DNA of 64,000 bases from Galdieria partita (lineage: Eukaryota; Rhodophyta; Bangiophyceae; Galdieriales; Galdieriaceae). The DNA is taken from assembly GCA_025991245.1 (NCBI GenBank), contig BQMJ01000065.1, positions 62,001 to 126,000 on the forward strand. Reading direction: 5' to 3'. Each line of letters begins with the position of its first letter. Position 1 is the first letter of the stretch. The position numbers were made by a program, and so were the translations under genes. This document shows positions 36,101 through 47,408 of this stretch, one piece after another. The notes under the pieces are model-generated. The model saw only the letters and a list, made by a program, of their open reading frames with translations. It ran no database searches and was not told the DNA's origin.

Positions 36101-36320
36101 GCTTTGATTTTACTTTTTCACACACAGCCAAACAACGAAGCTTGTCTTTTCCTGCTTTTTTTGCACGTGTGAGAACCCCGTTGTTAGTATTTGTTGGACC
36201 TATGGGTAAAGTTTCCAGTTTGTATACGGACACTGCAGCAATACACTTTTCATCGTTAGGAAGAGCCGTTTGTGCAGCTACAATAAGCGCTGGTAACTTT
36301 GGAACGGAAGGCATACTCAC
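33187..36320 (-). CDS. SEC3: Exocyst complex component SEC3 (EXOC1)
   Basis: Landmark subunit of the exocyst, which tethers secretory vesicles to the plasma membrane. Exons 36320-35935, 35882-35786, 35734-33675, 33620-33347 and 33297-33187 sum to 2928 nt (975 aa). The N-terminus (ALIVAAQTAL...) with a basic KVKSKRRRIVKL patch corresponds to the PIP2-binding PH-like domain of SEC3. After a Ser/Thr-rich linker the conserved core begins DLTNFEPSMLAERIQDDSRAL and EMDTFNTNLANLKSQIEEL. A long helical-rod region follows, ending KEVANILGTKGNQKAAQELL. An alternative first Met is two codons in. Subunit identity rests on the PH-like start and the D-x-x-x-F-x-x-x-L core block. Confidence 0.82.
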
Positions 36321-36880
36321 AGCAACTTTTGGCGCTCACGTGTTGCAGCTCTTGAGAAAAATGCGCATTTGCTCCTAATGGTGGTTGTGTCAATTACAAT
36401 CCGACAAAGAACAGATGGTACAATGGCTTTGGGGGAAATATCAATAGCGACATGCTCAACAATTGGACCCAACAACAAGTACTATGAAGCAACTATCGAA
36501 TCCTCTTTTATCAACAAAGTTTATAACTCGTTACCATCCAAATGCATTTGAAAGGGTCAAGTTGTTGATTAGAGAAAATCACTGACTGGACATCCAGTGT
36601 TGTTTCTGATAGTCATCTTTCCTCCGCTAACCATTTGCAGCAGGGAACCCATCCACTTTGAGTCTCTTTCCTTGCTACTGCATTGGGAGAAAAAGATAAT
36701 TTTAAAAACTTTAGTAGCTAACTCGGTACAATTCTCGAACCTAGTTGACTCTAATAAAACAATAAGTCTAGGAGTTGGTCTTAAGTTCTTGTGAATCATC
36801 TCACCCATCCACATTGAATCATTTGGATTGACGCCGTCGCAGTGTTCGTTAGGTGGAAACCATCTTGAACACAAACCGTC
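36321..36880. other. Divergent region between SEC3 and eL18
   Basis: 560 bp carrying the promoters of both divergent neighbours. Short frames exist on both strands, among them a plus-strand one (MKQLSNPLLSTKF..., ATG near 36484, 33 codons) and a minus-strand one at 36569-36895. None shows a domain or convincing splicing. I cannot call a gene. Confidence 0.4.
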
Positions 36881-37508
36881 ATGGTAAAACAACAACTAGT
36901 AACTTTTTTCAACAATATTAAAATTGTGTTATTTTTAGGGTATTGATCTAGAGAAAGGAGGTCGTATTCAGAAGCGCAACCGAACTGCACCGAAATCGGA
37001 GAATCCGTACTTGCTCTTATTGGTGAAACTGTATAGGTTCCTTGCTCGCAGAACCAATTCCAATTTTAACAAAACAGTGTTGAAGAGACTTTATATGTCA
37101 CGCAACAACCAACCACCCCTTGGTTTAGGCAGATTGGTGAAGTTGTCTCGCAAGAACACCGACAAAATCATCGTCGTCGTCGGCAAAGTCTTAGATGATG
37201 AAAGGCTTTATAAAGTTCCTAAGTTGACAGTTTGTTGTTTGAAAATTTCAGACAGTGCAAGAGGACGCATCCAGAAGGCTGGAGGAGAAGTTTTGACCTT
37301 TGATCAACTTGCTCTTCGTTCACCCAAAGGTTCGAATTGTTTCCTTTTAAGAGGTCCGAAACATGCTCGGGAAGTTTACAAACACTTTGAAGGTGTTGCT
37401 GTTGAAGGTCACGTGAAGCCTTATGTGCGAAACAAGGAAAGGAAATTGGAAAGAGCACGTGGACGACGACCAAGTCGTGGATTTAAGAGAAAGCCTAAGA
37501 AGGTATAG
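36881..37508 (+). CDS. RPL18: 60S ribosomal protein eL18
   Basis: Cytosolic large-subunit ribosomal protein. Exon 1 is the bare start codon ATG (36881-36883), followed by a 55 nt intron (GTAAAA...TTTTTAG) and exon 2 at 36939-37508; total 573 nt, 190 aa. The splice restores the family start M-G-I-D-L. Then come [28 protein letters not shown], the central [19 protein letters not shown], and [21 protein letters not shown]-like sequence, with a basic tail ending in PKKV. Length agrees with eL18 (about 187 aa). Without the ATG exon the gene would look truncated, with its first internal Met well inside the conserved domain. Confidence 0.93.
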
Positions 37509-37672
37509 TGGAATATACTTTCTATAAACTACAAAGAATGTTGGAAGCCAAGTCAATTGTTTCTTTTATTGTTCACAAACACTTAAAAATGCGTATAATA
37601 ACAAAGTTTTGAATATTCGAATATATACTCTTATCATTTTTGATCTATTCTCGCACTTACAAATGATGCCAT

Positions 37673-39466
37673 TTATAGTTTTAAGGAGGATGAATGAACT
37701 TTTTGTCCCACTCGCCTTTTAGTCTCTCTTTGATGGTCTTCCTCCTTATGAGTATTAGCCTTTCGATCAATCTTAATCCCTCTCGATGTGTGTTTCAGTG
37801 TTTCCAACGTCTTCATTGCATCTTTTCTTTGTTGTTTTGTTGATGATATTTTGTGTTGTTGATGGGCAATCTTGGCTTCCCATTCTTTACGTAACTTGGC
37901 TCTTTTTCCAGCACGCTTTCTCTTTCTTCTCCATCTCTTACGATCCTCTGAAGTTATTTGACTAGCATCTTTGGTTTTATTCTCCTGATTGGATACAGGT
38001 TTATATATCTGTTCTGGTGCCAACAAGTCACCATCACCCAGAACCTCTGGAACTGCTTCTTCTGCTACAATAGAAGGAAGATTGGAAGGAATAACTTTAA
38101 GCTCAGGAGGAGCAGGATGAGGAGTGTAATGAAAGTTACTCAAAGCATCCAATTTTGTGGTAAGTTCCTTAAATAATTCCTCAATTTCATCGTGTCTCTT
38201 GTCCTGTTGTTTGGATTGGCTTCCTTGCGTTTGTAAAAGAAATTGCTCTTCATACAATTCACTCAATCCTCTTCTGTCCTTGTCTTGTGTTAATTCAACA
38301 ACTGTAGGTCTTGAAGTTTCTGTAGGCTTGGCACGAATTACATCATCGTAAGCTGATTCAACTATTCGACGTTTAATTCTCTCTTCTAAAGTACTTACAG
38401 CACCAACTTCTTCATCACTTTTGTCAACCTTTCTCTGTCTCATTGCGCTATCAAAGTCCAATTCAATATCTAAAGCGCTATTAACTGGTCGTTGTGAAGC
38501 TCGAACTTCTCCCAACATGGACCAGTGCTTGTTTCCAATATATTTCTCTTCCAACTGCTTAATCTTCTCGTCAGTTGGATCGACTGAATTGTTGTTCTTG
38601 TTGCTATTCGTCGTGTTTTGAACGTTGGATTGATCAAAGAACTCTTCGTAGTGATATTCTTGTTCCTCCGTTTCTCCTCCTGACTCGTTATTATACAACT
38701 CTTCTTGCCATAAATCCTCATCATCGTCTTGTACATTATTTGTCTCTTCATATAGCTCTTCTCTATCTGCTACCTTTGCTAGTTCCTCATAGCTAAAAAA
38801 CTCTACATAAAGTCAGGCAAAAGCAGACCTTGTGTTAGTATTCATTGTCTTACTATCTTCTTGTTCTTCGTTGATGTTTCCGTATTCCTGATTGGCTAAC
38901 TGAGTCTCGTTCTTCTCTCTGGTTTCCTCCATTTCTTGAGTCTGTTCATCGGAAAGATGGTCGTCTTTCACAGCGTCCATATTATCTTCTGTTTCTTCTT
39001 TTAGGTTTTGGTTGTATGTTTGTTCATTCTGTTTTCCGGATTCCTTGAATTGTACCTCCCACTGTTGCAACTTTTTGGTTACAAACCGCAGCAAGGGACG
39101 GTTTCTCAACTGTAACTGTTCCCAAATTTGTTCCACTTGGAATCCTATATTGTTCCAATCTGGTTAACAGAACATAATATATTTCTATTTTCAGGTACCT
39201 TGAACATAAAGCTGAGCAAGAGGACCCAATAACTGGAAGCCATAAGGTTTCTTGGTTTGCCTATCAAACAAAGTTTTCAACCATACTTTCCAACTAGATA
39301 AAACAGGTCAGTACAGGAAACATTTCTTTAGAACATACCATTCTATCGTTTCTGGTTTCCTTTCCACAATATCTATTTCACTAGGCAAGTTATCCGTTGT
39401 CCACGGTGCCTCCGTCATTGCGTTTTTCCTCAACTCTTTGGGGATCTCGTGGAAGATATTCAACAT
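37673..39466 (-). CDS. MPP10: U3 snoRNP protein MPP10
   Basis: Small-subunit processome component that works with IMP3 and IMP4 in 18S rRNA processing. Exons 39466-39339, 39293-39199, 39159-38854 and 38802-37673 sum to 1659 nt (552 aa). Introns are 39-51 nt; the third has a CTAAC branch point. Landmarks are the N-terminal VEQIWEQLQLRNRPLL (family: P-E-Q-I-W-x-Q-L), a long acidic Glu/Gln stretch, KFFSYEELAKVADREELYE, a central KHWSMLGEVRASQRPVNSALDIELDFD, and SELYEEQFLLQTQG. The C-terminus has a Lys/Arg-rich coiled region (RKRWRRKRKRAGKRAK). The block order is that of yeast and human MPP10. Confidence 0.85.
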
Positions 39467-39607
39467 GGGTCACACAAGTGATGTTTTATTTCATTCTTTT
39501 CCAACATTGTCTGTTACTTTTCTCATAAAAAGTGTATCGACTATTCTTCTCCGATCCTTCCCTCTTCTCAACCGAGGATTCCTTCCTCTCCTGTGTCTAT
39601 ATTTCTT

Positions 39608-39978
39608 TCAATCACTGGAACTTTCTTCCACTGAAAATACTTCCTTGATAAATGTATTATCATCCATCACCCGCAACGTCTCTTGATCCACCTTTCTCTT
39701 ACGTTCTTTCCTTTTGCGATGAAGCCTAGCAAACTCTAAATTGCGCAACTTTTTTTCTTTTTTGAGGTCCCTTCTTTTCCTCATAGAAATTACCTGGCGT
39801 TGGAAAGCATCGGTAACAGGGGGTGCAACGCTACCATGGGAAGGACAGGGACACCTTTGGGAACAAGTAAATGAAGAATGGAACGATAACGGAAGTTGCT
39901 TATTGGTTTTCCTCCAGGAACAGAAAGGTATGAAAGATGCCATCGTGAGAGATCAACGAGGACAATAAGTCTTCTCAC
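39608..39978 (-). CDS. Small basic protein, unrecognised
   Basis: A short gene upstream of MPP10 on the same strand. The first exon from 39978 encodes MRRLIVLVDLSRWHLSYLSV... and seems to splice (donor in ATGGTAGCG, acceptor after CGCCAG, 41 nt) into VISMRKRRDLKKEKKLRNLEF..., giving about 109 aa. The C-terminal half is a highly basic predicted helix with an acidic tail (FSVEESSSD). Composition suggests an RNA- or ribosome-associated protein, perhaps mitochondrial, but I do not recognise a family. An alternative unspliced frame from 39943 gives the same basic C-terminus with another N-terminus. Confidence 0.4.
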
Positions 39979-40151
39979 ACCACAAATAATTCTCCCACTC
40001 CAATTGAAAAAGTGGCGTGAAGTTGAAAATATGCAAAATAGAATTCATTCATCGACATTTATTAACCAACACAAACACAACACATAATCTCTCTTTCTCT
40101 CTCTCTTCCAACTCACAAACGTATTCCATGTAGACTGTATAAAATGAATCT

Positions 40152-40960
40152 CTAGTCAGTTGTTGAAACTTTTTCTACCGGCTTGTGATTATTCCAATCA
40201 TCACTACGCTCCTGATCAAGTTTTCGTTGTTCTGTCAGTTTCTCGTTCATTTCTTCGAATGCTATAGCATGATGATAGTCATCAACTGTTGGAATCCAAA
40301 ATCCTGTTTCGGCTGACCAATACACAGCAAAACAAAGTATAGCGTTGAATAAAAATAGAACAGAATTCACCCAAGAAACTGCTTCCACTCCATTGATTGC
40401 TGAACGATTATTTGCAGAGTCAAGTATCCCAGTCGACGGCCTCGCTGAAGTTTCCACACCAGCTGCAATAAACCTAAACAATAAATGGGGGTAACGATGG
40501 GGGTCAACTACTGGTCTATTCATCTCTTACCACCACACCATCCAAAAGAGATTCAAAAGTGCCTCGATCACCCACAACTTTTGAATTCGATTGGCAAACA
40601 AGGTCCATAAACTAAAAGCAATGAACCCTAAGGAAACTACTAGACCTATTGCACCAACTGCTATGAGATACTTGCAGATGGCTGTAACACCAGCAGGGGA
40701 AACAGTGGAAGCCTTATAAGCACAAAAGTCACCAGATATATGTGGATAACTTTTGTCATAAATATTAAATTCTGCATTACTAACCAGGGCATCGACAACC
40801 ACGGAGAATACTAAGCGATAAAAGGTGGGTCCATAAAGAGAGGGAAACTAGGTAAGTACTCACTAAAGGTTATAACATAAAAGCATAACTTGGTAGAATA
40901 AAATAACCAAGTTTGAAGGTCTGGTAATGCTGTCTTCACCTGAGTCCTAATAGCAGGCAT
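40152..40960 (-). CDS. Four-helix membrane protein, MARVEL-like
   Basis: Integral membrane protein with four predicted helices: LFYSTKLCFYVITFIFSVVV, then ICKYLIAVGAIGLVVSLGFIAF, then VIEALLNLFWMVWWFIAAG, then VNSVLFLFNAILCFAVYW. Both termini are hydrophilic. The spacing and the aromatic third helix (FWMVWW) resemble MARVEL/synaptogyrin-type tetraspan proteins of vesicle membranes. Three exons: the first ends in VITF, the second ends in MVW; introns are about 55-60 nt. ATG 40960 is preferred because an upstream one (41005) would run into the divergent gene. The assignment is by topology and weak pattern, so function is open. Confidence 0.6.
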
Positions 40961-41245
40961 ACTGAGCCAATGAGAGGTGCGAAACCTTAATCGATCTCTT
41001 TTCAACGATTCAACATGGAAGATGGAATATCTTCCTTTGTCTATTGGACAACCTACTCAAGTTGATGATTTCCAAACTCGTTCACTTGTGCATAAAACAA
41101 GAATATCTGTTGATATAAAAAATAGACAAACCATTCAATCCATTCTTATGGGTACACATTTGATGATATGGGAGCTCGAATCGCTTTGAAAAAATTTAAA
41201 ATTCCATCGAAGTGGTAGGAATCCAACAATACTTTCATAAAAACA

Positions 41246-42254
41246 ATGAAAGACACACAAGACAAATACAATGTATCAGAATTGTGGACAGAAACTTGTC
41301 TTTCGTCAAGAATTGCTCAAAAGTGGGGAACAAAGGTGTCAAGTACTAGTTTGTTTTACCTGCACTCCCCCCAAAGCCTCGTATATAAGAAAGCCAACCA
41401 GATTGAGAAGAACTCAAAGAATGAAAATAACGAAAACTTGGAATGGGAAAACATCTTGCAATCTACAAAGTCTATTTCTATTTCGGATAGTCAACCTGAG
41501 CGTGTAAGGAAGGAAGAGACCATTGCAAGGGAAAACATAAACTGCCTACAAAATATGATTCAACAAGTATCGAATAATATTCCAAGCTTCATGACTCCTT
41601 ACTGTGTTGGGGAACTTCAGGATACGGAACAAATGGCTGTCCTTCGAAAGTTTAAGAAGAATAGAGAATATTTGTTGAAACAACTATACAATCTGTATAA
41701 TGAAAAAGTAAGTCCAATCTATTGACAGGAGACTGTTCGCTTGATAGCTTTAAAGGTATTTTCCAATCAATTAAAGGAGATGTTGGTGAGTACTTGTTGG
41801 TCCAAGTCGCTGAATACAACAGCTGGAAAGACTTGTTTTCAGAGTAGGCGACTCAATCATGACCAAATGGAGAGAACTGCTAGTATTCAAATTTCTATCA
41901 AAGTAGTGGATCGTGGAGAGAGGTTGATGAGTACTTTAGCTCACGAAATGTGTCACGCAGCTCAATGGATTATCGGAGGAGTTGCTAAACCTCCTCATGG
42001 TAAGCAGAAGATTGCGTTGTGCAAGAGTTGTGAATCAATATCTCACAGGTAGGGAATTTCAAAGATGGTCGGAGGAATTCAAAAAGACTTTACCATTCGT
42101 CCAAGTCAACGTGAAACATTCGTATGCAATAGTGTATAAATATATTTATTGTTGCCAAAGTTGTGGTTTGCAATATGGACGACATAGCAAGTCTATTGAT
42201 ACTTGTCGTCAACGATGTGGACGGTGTAAAGGACAACTTGTTTTAAAAGTATAA
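41246..42254 (+). CDS. GCNA/SprT-like metalloprotease
   Basis: Zinc protease of the SprT family, most like GCNA, which removes DNA-protein crosslinks. Exons 41246-41707, 41756-41999 and 42049-42254 sum to 912 nt (303 aa); introns are 48-49 nt. The splice restores LYNEKVFSNQLKEML, followed by WSKSLNTTAGKT, the catalytic LAHEMCHAAQWIIGG (HExxH), HGREFQRWSEEF, and a zinc ribbon: YCCQSCGLQYGRHSKSIDTCRQRCGRCKGQLVL. The N-terminal 150 residues are polar and probably disordered. A 55-codon frame at 41022-41189 just upstream could be an additional first exon or a separate small protein; I see no join that is clearly right. Confidence 0.8.
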
Positions 42255-42817
42255 ATGAATATGAAACTATGAACTGCTTTATCGGTACTTGTCAAAATAC
42301 ATGAATACTATTGTAGTGTTCTAATAGAAAAAGGAAGAAACCACTGGTAACGAGAGATATTCGTTATTCAGGAATTGTACATCGTAGAGAGTCTATGAAA
42401 AACTGAATGAGATGGCTTCTTTTATGATATTGAAGGAATGCGCTGGATTGATATCTTTCACCTATCTAGTAGAATCAAAGATGAGTCTAAGGAACACTGA
42501 ACTTTGCATCCTGGTTTTTCACCCTAGTTTAAGTTTTTGACAGAAAAATGTCCTATTTTCAAAGTAGTCGTTACTAGTGGATTGTTGGCAAAGTACTTGA
42601 GGGTCACATTGACCATAACGGAATCTTTAGGATTCTCAATGGATTCCCTAAAGATTCGGTTGGGAAAAGTCGTCTCGCGCGTGCCTTGTTGGAAAGCCCC
42701 TTATGTGAGTCTATTTGAATGTGGTTCAGATTGCGACTTGGTGCCGATGAAAGTAGTCTTACATATATGATTTCGTTTTGACCAAATACTTGGAAGTTGT
42801 TACTTTCCAAGAAACTG
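42255..42817. other. Upstream region of the GARP factor gene
   Basis: About 560 bp between the GCNA-like gene and the GARP gene. It holds a 77-codon frame (42537-42770, +) without recognisable features, and a hairpin-forming inverted repeat at 42621-42657. It probably contains the promoter and a long 5'UTR of the transcription factor gene. Confidence 0.45.
42621..42657. repeat. Inverted repeat, 11-bp arms
   Basis: The arms GAATCTTTAGG (42621-42631) and CCTAAAGATTC (42647-42657) are perfect reverse complements separated by 15 nt. They lie about 160 bp before the ATG of the GARP transcription factor. In RNA this would form an 11-bp stem; in DNA it could be a dimer-binding site. It is not followed by a T run, so it is not a simple terminator. 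Confidence 0.7.
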
Positions 42818-44467
42818 ATGGAAAGCAACACGTCGGGAGAAAGCCTCCCCATTTGTATTCGAAATAGTTGTGATAATAGCAATACAGAAGACGAAACCCT
42901 TCTTTCAAAGTCTGTAGATAGTAATATTGCAGATGCCGCCTTTTTGGAAGATAATTTGGAAAAAAACCTCTGCACCAACTCAAAGAATGGTCGTTTTGCG
43001 GAGTTTTCAGCATTTCAATCCGACGTTTCAACGGTTAGGGAAGATAAACAAGGAGAACAAATGACTATGGATAGTGAATACTGGAAAGAACTTCAACAAT
43101 TTGGCTTCCCGTCATCTTTCTTAGCAGATACACAGTATTTACAACTGTGTAGGCACGTTATTGCCGAGTCAGGAAGTATACAAAATACTTTGGAGAATCT
43201 GGAGTCTTCCGAAAAGATTGACAATACGGAGAAAAGTGAGCGTTCACAATTTCCGTTTTTTTCTGACCTCCATCTGATTCCTACGCTGCGCCCTTTGAGA
43301 GAGAGTGCGATATTGCCCCCTCCTTCAGCTCAACGTCCATCTTCACAATCACTAGAATATGTAGACTACGAGTTTTCCAAAAACAATACTTTTTTTGCCA
43401 ACGATGGTCATCCGTTGTGGGAATATTCTGAAAGTGAGAGTTCATCAACTCCTTTGAAAGCCTTTCCATTCGCTACCAGTTCACATTCATCTGTGAAAGA
43501 TAATGAAACATTTCCTGGATTTGGTAATGAAGACAAACAATTCACAACTGGCAGTTTAGAAGAAAAACGTAGACATCGTAGTCTATCAGTCAACGATAGA
43601 ACTTCAGCAGAACAGCTAACTCCCGTTGGACCTCGTATTCCTGTCGAGGACATTTTACTTCAATCCCATCGAAAGTCAGATCATATAGGAAGTAATTTTA
43701 CTCAAAGGATAGACGACGGTTTGTATAACCACTATACTGAAAAGTCTTCTTCAGTTGATGGGTGTAAAGCGATAAAGAAACGTTTGGTGTGGACCCCGGA
43801 ACTGCATGATAGATTTCTGAAAGCAGTGAATGCAGTTGGAGTAAATAATGCAGTCCCTAAGACTATTTTGTATTTAATGAATGTGGAAGGTTTGACTTCG
43901 GAACATGTTAAGAGTCACTTACAGAAATATCGAAATAATTTAAAAAAAGCCGCTACAAAGAGACAAAGAGAAGCAGGACAATTTCATTCGTCTGCTTCCC
44001 TGAACGAGGTACCTTTTCAGAATTTGTATTGTAATTCTCGAGAGAATGCGTTGTCGGAACGCTATCCTCAAGTAGAGGTTTCCACAGATGATAGAGTTTT
44101 GTATGACAACTCGTTAAGGTCGTATACCGATCAAATACCGGATTCGACAGTGTCTGGAGACGAAACAGGAAGCAATGCGATGGTAGACAATGTAATGGAA
44201 CTTGACTTACAAATACAAAGCATCGTGCATTTACTAGTCACTGCACGTCATAGAGTTGCAGAACTTTCCATGTCACTGGAACAGTGGTTACCACATTGTT
44301 CTTCTTCTAATGATTGGGTAAGAGCATTGAAAGAGCATACAAGTTTATTTCAACAAAATGAAATGCAGCTTTTACAAATACAGCGTGACTTTGAAAAACA
44401 GCAAAGAGAGTTGAAGAATTTAGAAAAATGGAGTTTGCCTGGAGTAGTAGAGCAAGGAAACTCGTGA
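42818..44467 (+). CDS. GARP (MYB-like, SHLQKYR-type) transcription factor
   Basis: 549 aa from ATG 42818. One MYB-like GARP domain at about residues 320-380: [39 protein letters not shown] and [13 protein letters not shown], the plant-lineage signature found in LUX/PCL1, type-B response regulators and PHR1. NAVPKTI plus LMNVEGLT is closest to the LUX/ARR-B subgroup. No receiver domain precedes it, so it is not a response regulator. The N-terminal 300 residues are Ser/Glu-rich and disordered. The C-terminus ([20 protein letters not shown], then [12 protein letters not shown]) looks coiled-coil. No intron is seen. Regulation may involve the hairpin upstream. Confidence 0.85.
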   Translation: MESNTSGESLPICIRNSCDNSNTEDETLLSKSVDSNIADAAFLEDNLEKNLCTNSKNGRFAEFSAFQSDVSTVREDKQGEQMTMDSEYWKELQQFGFPSSFLADTQYLQLCRHVIAESGSIQNTLENLESSEKIDNTEKSERSQFPFFSDLHLIPTLRPLRESAILPPPSAQRPSSQSLEYVDYEFSKNNTFFANDGHPLWEYSESESSSTPLKAFPFATSSHSSVKDNETFPGFGNEDKQFTTGSLEEKRRHRSLSVNDRTSAEQLTPVGPRIPVEDILLQSHRKSDHIGSNFTQRIDDGLYNHYTEKSSSVDGCKAIKKRLVWTPELHDRFLKAVNAVGVNNAVPKTILYLMNVEGLTSEHVKSHLQKYRNNLKKAATKRQREAGQFHSSASLNEVPFQNLYCNSRENALSERYPQVEVSTDDRVLYDNSLRSYTDQIPDSTVSGDETGSNAMVDNVMELDLQIQSIVHLLVTARHRVAELSMSLEQWLPHCSSSNDWVRALKEHTSLFQQNEMQLLQIQRDFEKQQRELKNLEKWSLPGVVEQGNS

Positions 44468-44760
44468 AGAAGTGGTTTTCTAGCATTGGCTGAGCCCCTT
44501 GGAAGCCGTGATGGATTGAGCAACTTTTATATTCTCAATAGTATGTTCTATGTACGTTATATGCAAATAACCAAGTACACTTGATGTATTCTAATATCGA
44601 CGTATAGAGATTTGTATAAAGAGTTAAGTTTTTCACATTCCATTGGTTTCCAAATGAGAGAAAAATGCTTTCGAAATGATGTGGCGCGCATATTCGAAAT
44701 CGTGTCTTATTCGTTTTGTTGGGTTGTGTAGTCAACAAAGCCTGTGAACAACTACTAACC

Positions 44761-45339
44761 ATGTCTTGGTCTTCCTTTACAAACGAAGACTTGAATGTGG
44801 AGTGGTCTAGAAAGATACACGAGCTCGTCAACAACCAATATCACACTAAAATTACGGGAGTTGCCTTGTTATTGCAACCTGGGTACTGTGTTGCTTCCTA
44901 CGGGGACTTGCGAGACTCCTTCCATTCTCTTCGTGAAGATAATTCTATCATATTAGCAAATAACACAGACAACTCGTTTTTCATATCAAAAGAAGCAAAG
45001 ACTCTGTTCGAAGTACTAGAGAGTGTCGTTTTTTCATTCACACAAACATCCAATAACTTGGTAGGATGGAAACCTATCTTGTTCCAACAAGAGAAATATA
45101 TTATTGTGAAAGCAACCGAGTGTTCTTGTTTAGCTATAACCAAAAACAGAAAAAAGGGACTAGTGTTATCACAGCTGGCACAAGGACTTTTACTAGTGAC
45201 CCATTTCAAGAGTCCTTCGGTACCTAACGTAAGTTTTCCAATACACGTATCTATAGAGATATGTCTCACTATATAACTTGTATAGATTGTGTACTGTCAA
45301 GTAGAACTGTTCGCAGATAACTTTAGAAAAATTCAATGA
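44761..45339 (+). CDS. Profilin-like protein (divergent)
   Basis: Exons 44761-45228 and 45286-45339 (522 nt, 173 aa; 57 nt intron). The start MSWSSF matches the profilin N-terminus M-S-W-x-x-Y/F. The second half follows the profilin layout: a glycine-less F-Q-Q-E-K-Y-I-I-V strand (family G-E-K-Y-M-V-I), then CLAITKNRKKGLVLSQLAQGLLLVTH (family I-R-G-K-K-G-...-T-x-Q-A-L). The C-terminal strand-helix VYCQVELFADNFRK is in the place of V-V-E-R-L-G-D-Y-L. The protein is about 40 residues longer than profilin and lacks several actin-contact glycines. If profilin, it would bind actin and poly-Pro. An upstream in-frame ATG (44716) exists but lacks the typical start. Confidence 0.5.
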
Positions 45340-45340
45340 T

Positions 45341-47167
45341 TTAGTGAGTTTCGAAACGTTTCTCCAGTTCTTCATATATAGGAAACATTTTGAGATATAT
45401 ATGGGATGCTTCTGGATTCGGATGCCAAACAAGTTTGCGGTTTTTAGACTCGTTGCCATGTGATAGTTGCTGCTTGGTTCGGATAAAGTCGTGAAAACCT
45501 TCCAAATTGGATGGATTATCAGCGTAAGCTTTGCCGTGCCATGCTCTGTAAGCTGCTCCTAATGAAGCACTATTGTGATATAATACTCGATGAACTGGAG
45601 CCTGAAGAACGTCAGCAAGTATCTGCAAGATTTCTATGAAAGGAATTCAGTAACATAAAATGAAATGCGCAAGAGTATTTTCAACCTTCATTTTCGGAAG
45701 CCCCTCCAGTAGCCCAAACACGATCATATTTCACTTGGAACCGATCCATATGTATCTTAATTGCTAAACAGCGACTTTCAACGATTGCACGAACTTTGGT
45801 GTGATAATCTATATTTTGGACAAGTTTCATATCCTATATCGGGCGTTTATCGATAAATGTTTTCAAACGACATGGAAATAACGAACCATATCAAAGAACG
45901 TGGGAGGACAAGGCTTGGCACTTGGAAGGATTTCTGGAACTCGATAATAGAAGCCCAATATTCCATTATTTCCAGGTGGCGTTTGTAAAAGAGACTGGGT
46001 GAAAGATTCCCAAGTTCTTGGCTCCATGCTATCCATATCTTTGATAGCTTCACGCGTCAAGCTTCCATTACTGTAACAAACCAAAGGTATGAATTCCAAA
46101 GGTTTCATTGGACTGCGATATACATGAGCTTCTATTCTAGGTTTGATTTGCTTTGTTATTGCAAATGCTGTGTCTGAAGTACCTAATGAAACTGCCAAAT
46201 CTCGTTCTGCTTGCAATAGGAGACCTGCAGCACTATTAGGGTTATCTCCAGACCATGGAAAAATGAAACATTGCTGTCGATCGAGTCCAAACCTTTGCGC
46301 AAAGTAAGTATGGATCTTACCCAAAGGACAATAACTGTAAACTGGTTTTGGAACCAATTTGTCTTTGAGACGAGGAGCCGTCTGTTCTATTGCCAAGTCC
46401 CACCATAAGGGAGGATCGGACTGCAACACAAAGAGTCCAGTACCGGCGGCATCAGCAACATCTTCAGGAGCATAATCCCCAAGTAATAAGGAAGCCATTC
46501 CTGAACTTATCAAACTTATATGTTCAGTATCTTCATATATTTGTGGTTCATCTTCATATATTTTTCGAATTTGAGCAGCGGTATATCTCGAATATATTCT
46601 TGAGCCTGTTTTCTCTGCCACTACTTCTGGACCTCCCAAGACTGTTTCCAGATAGTTGCACTGTTTCCTCGTACTGGCATCCATCCTATTACAGAGTAAA
46701 CAAATATACGCGAGACAATTGGAAACCTACCAAATAGGACATTCTTGTCTTGAGAAGGCAGTCTGTAGCTGTTGTACCATACTTGCTTCAGGATTCAAGT
46801 GGCGAAGTAATTCTTGAGCCCCTCGTTTCCAGTACATACTACCGTGTTGTTGCGCAGAACCACTTATGCAGCGAACTTGATCCAAACGCAATTTCTCCTT
46901 GAGATGTTCAAACACCTTTTCCAAAGCCTCTACAAACATCAAAGCAGGCGAAGTGAAACGTCCATTTTCACCGGCATGAGCACCACCCTTTGTTTGATAT
47001 TGTGGAAGGTCTCGATCAAAATTCACAGAGTATTCCAGTATCACTTGACAGTGAGAGTCCATCACAATAACAGACAAACCTAGGAGATGATAAAAACACG
47101 TAGCCAGAACCATCAAAGTATACTAACTTTGAGTGCTCAAGTCGAAACCTAAAGCATAACCCGACAT
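45341..47167 (-). CDS. XYLB: Xylulokinase (FGGY family)
   Basis: Carbohydrate kinase phosphorylating D-xylulose. Exon 1 runs from 47167 (MSGYALGFDLSTQ) and joins LSVIVMDSHCQVI over an intron with a GTTAGT donor; about five introns in total. Visible motifs: GFDLSTQSLSVIVMD (phosphate 1), GSAQQHGSMYW, WMDASTRKQC, RYTAAQIRKIYE, HISLISSGMASLLLG, and WSGDNPNSAAGLLL with AVSLGTSDTAF (phosphate 2 region), and YNG-type YSNGSLTRE. The C-terminus has LGAAYRAWHG. The block order and the S-G-D-N-P-x-S motif are specific to xylulokinase rather than glycerol kinase. Its stop lies 1 bp from the stop of the convergent profilin-like gene. Confidence 0.88.
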
Positions 47168-47408
47168 TTCTTCCCAGTCGATCCGTCAGTTCACCACAAT
47201 GCACATAAGAAAATGTTGTCGGATGGTCAGGTCCATTTTTGTCAATGATTCATACTGAAATATTCTTAACTATGCATATTTATATAGGTACTTTTATTAG
47301 TTATAGCTCTCTAAAAATTGAACAGAAGAGGCTCTTTAAAACCCTTCTGTGTTTACAACATCTCTATTCGTCGACTGATTTGCTCTAGTGTTTGAGACAA
47401 CATTTTCT

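Noticed and set aside
38813-38830. In-frame TGA in MPP10, read first as a broken gene
   Set aside because: A 51-nt intron with GTAAGA donor and ACTAAC branch point removes it and restores the conserved KFFSYEEL block.
39252-39686. Plus-strand frame opposite the MPP10 start
   Set aside because: It is antisense to MPP10 exons 1 and 2 and shows no domain.
42450-42520. Box C/D snoRNA suggested by GATGAG and CTGA words
   Set aside because: The box C match is weak and no terminal stem pairs the ends.
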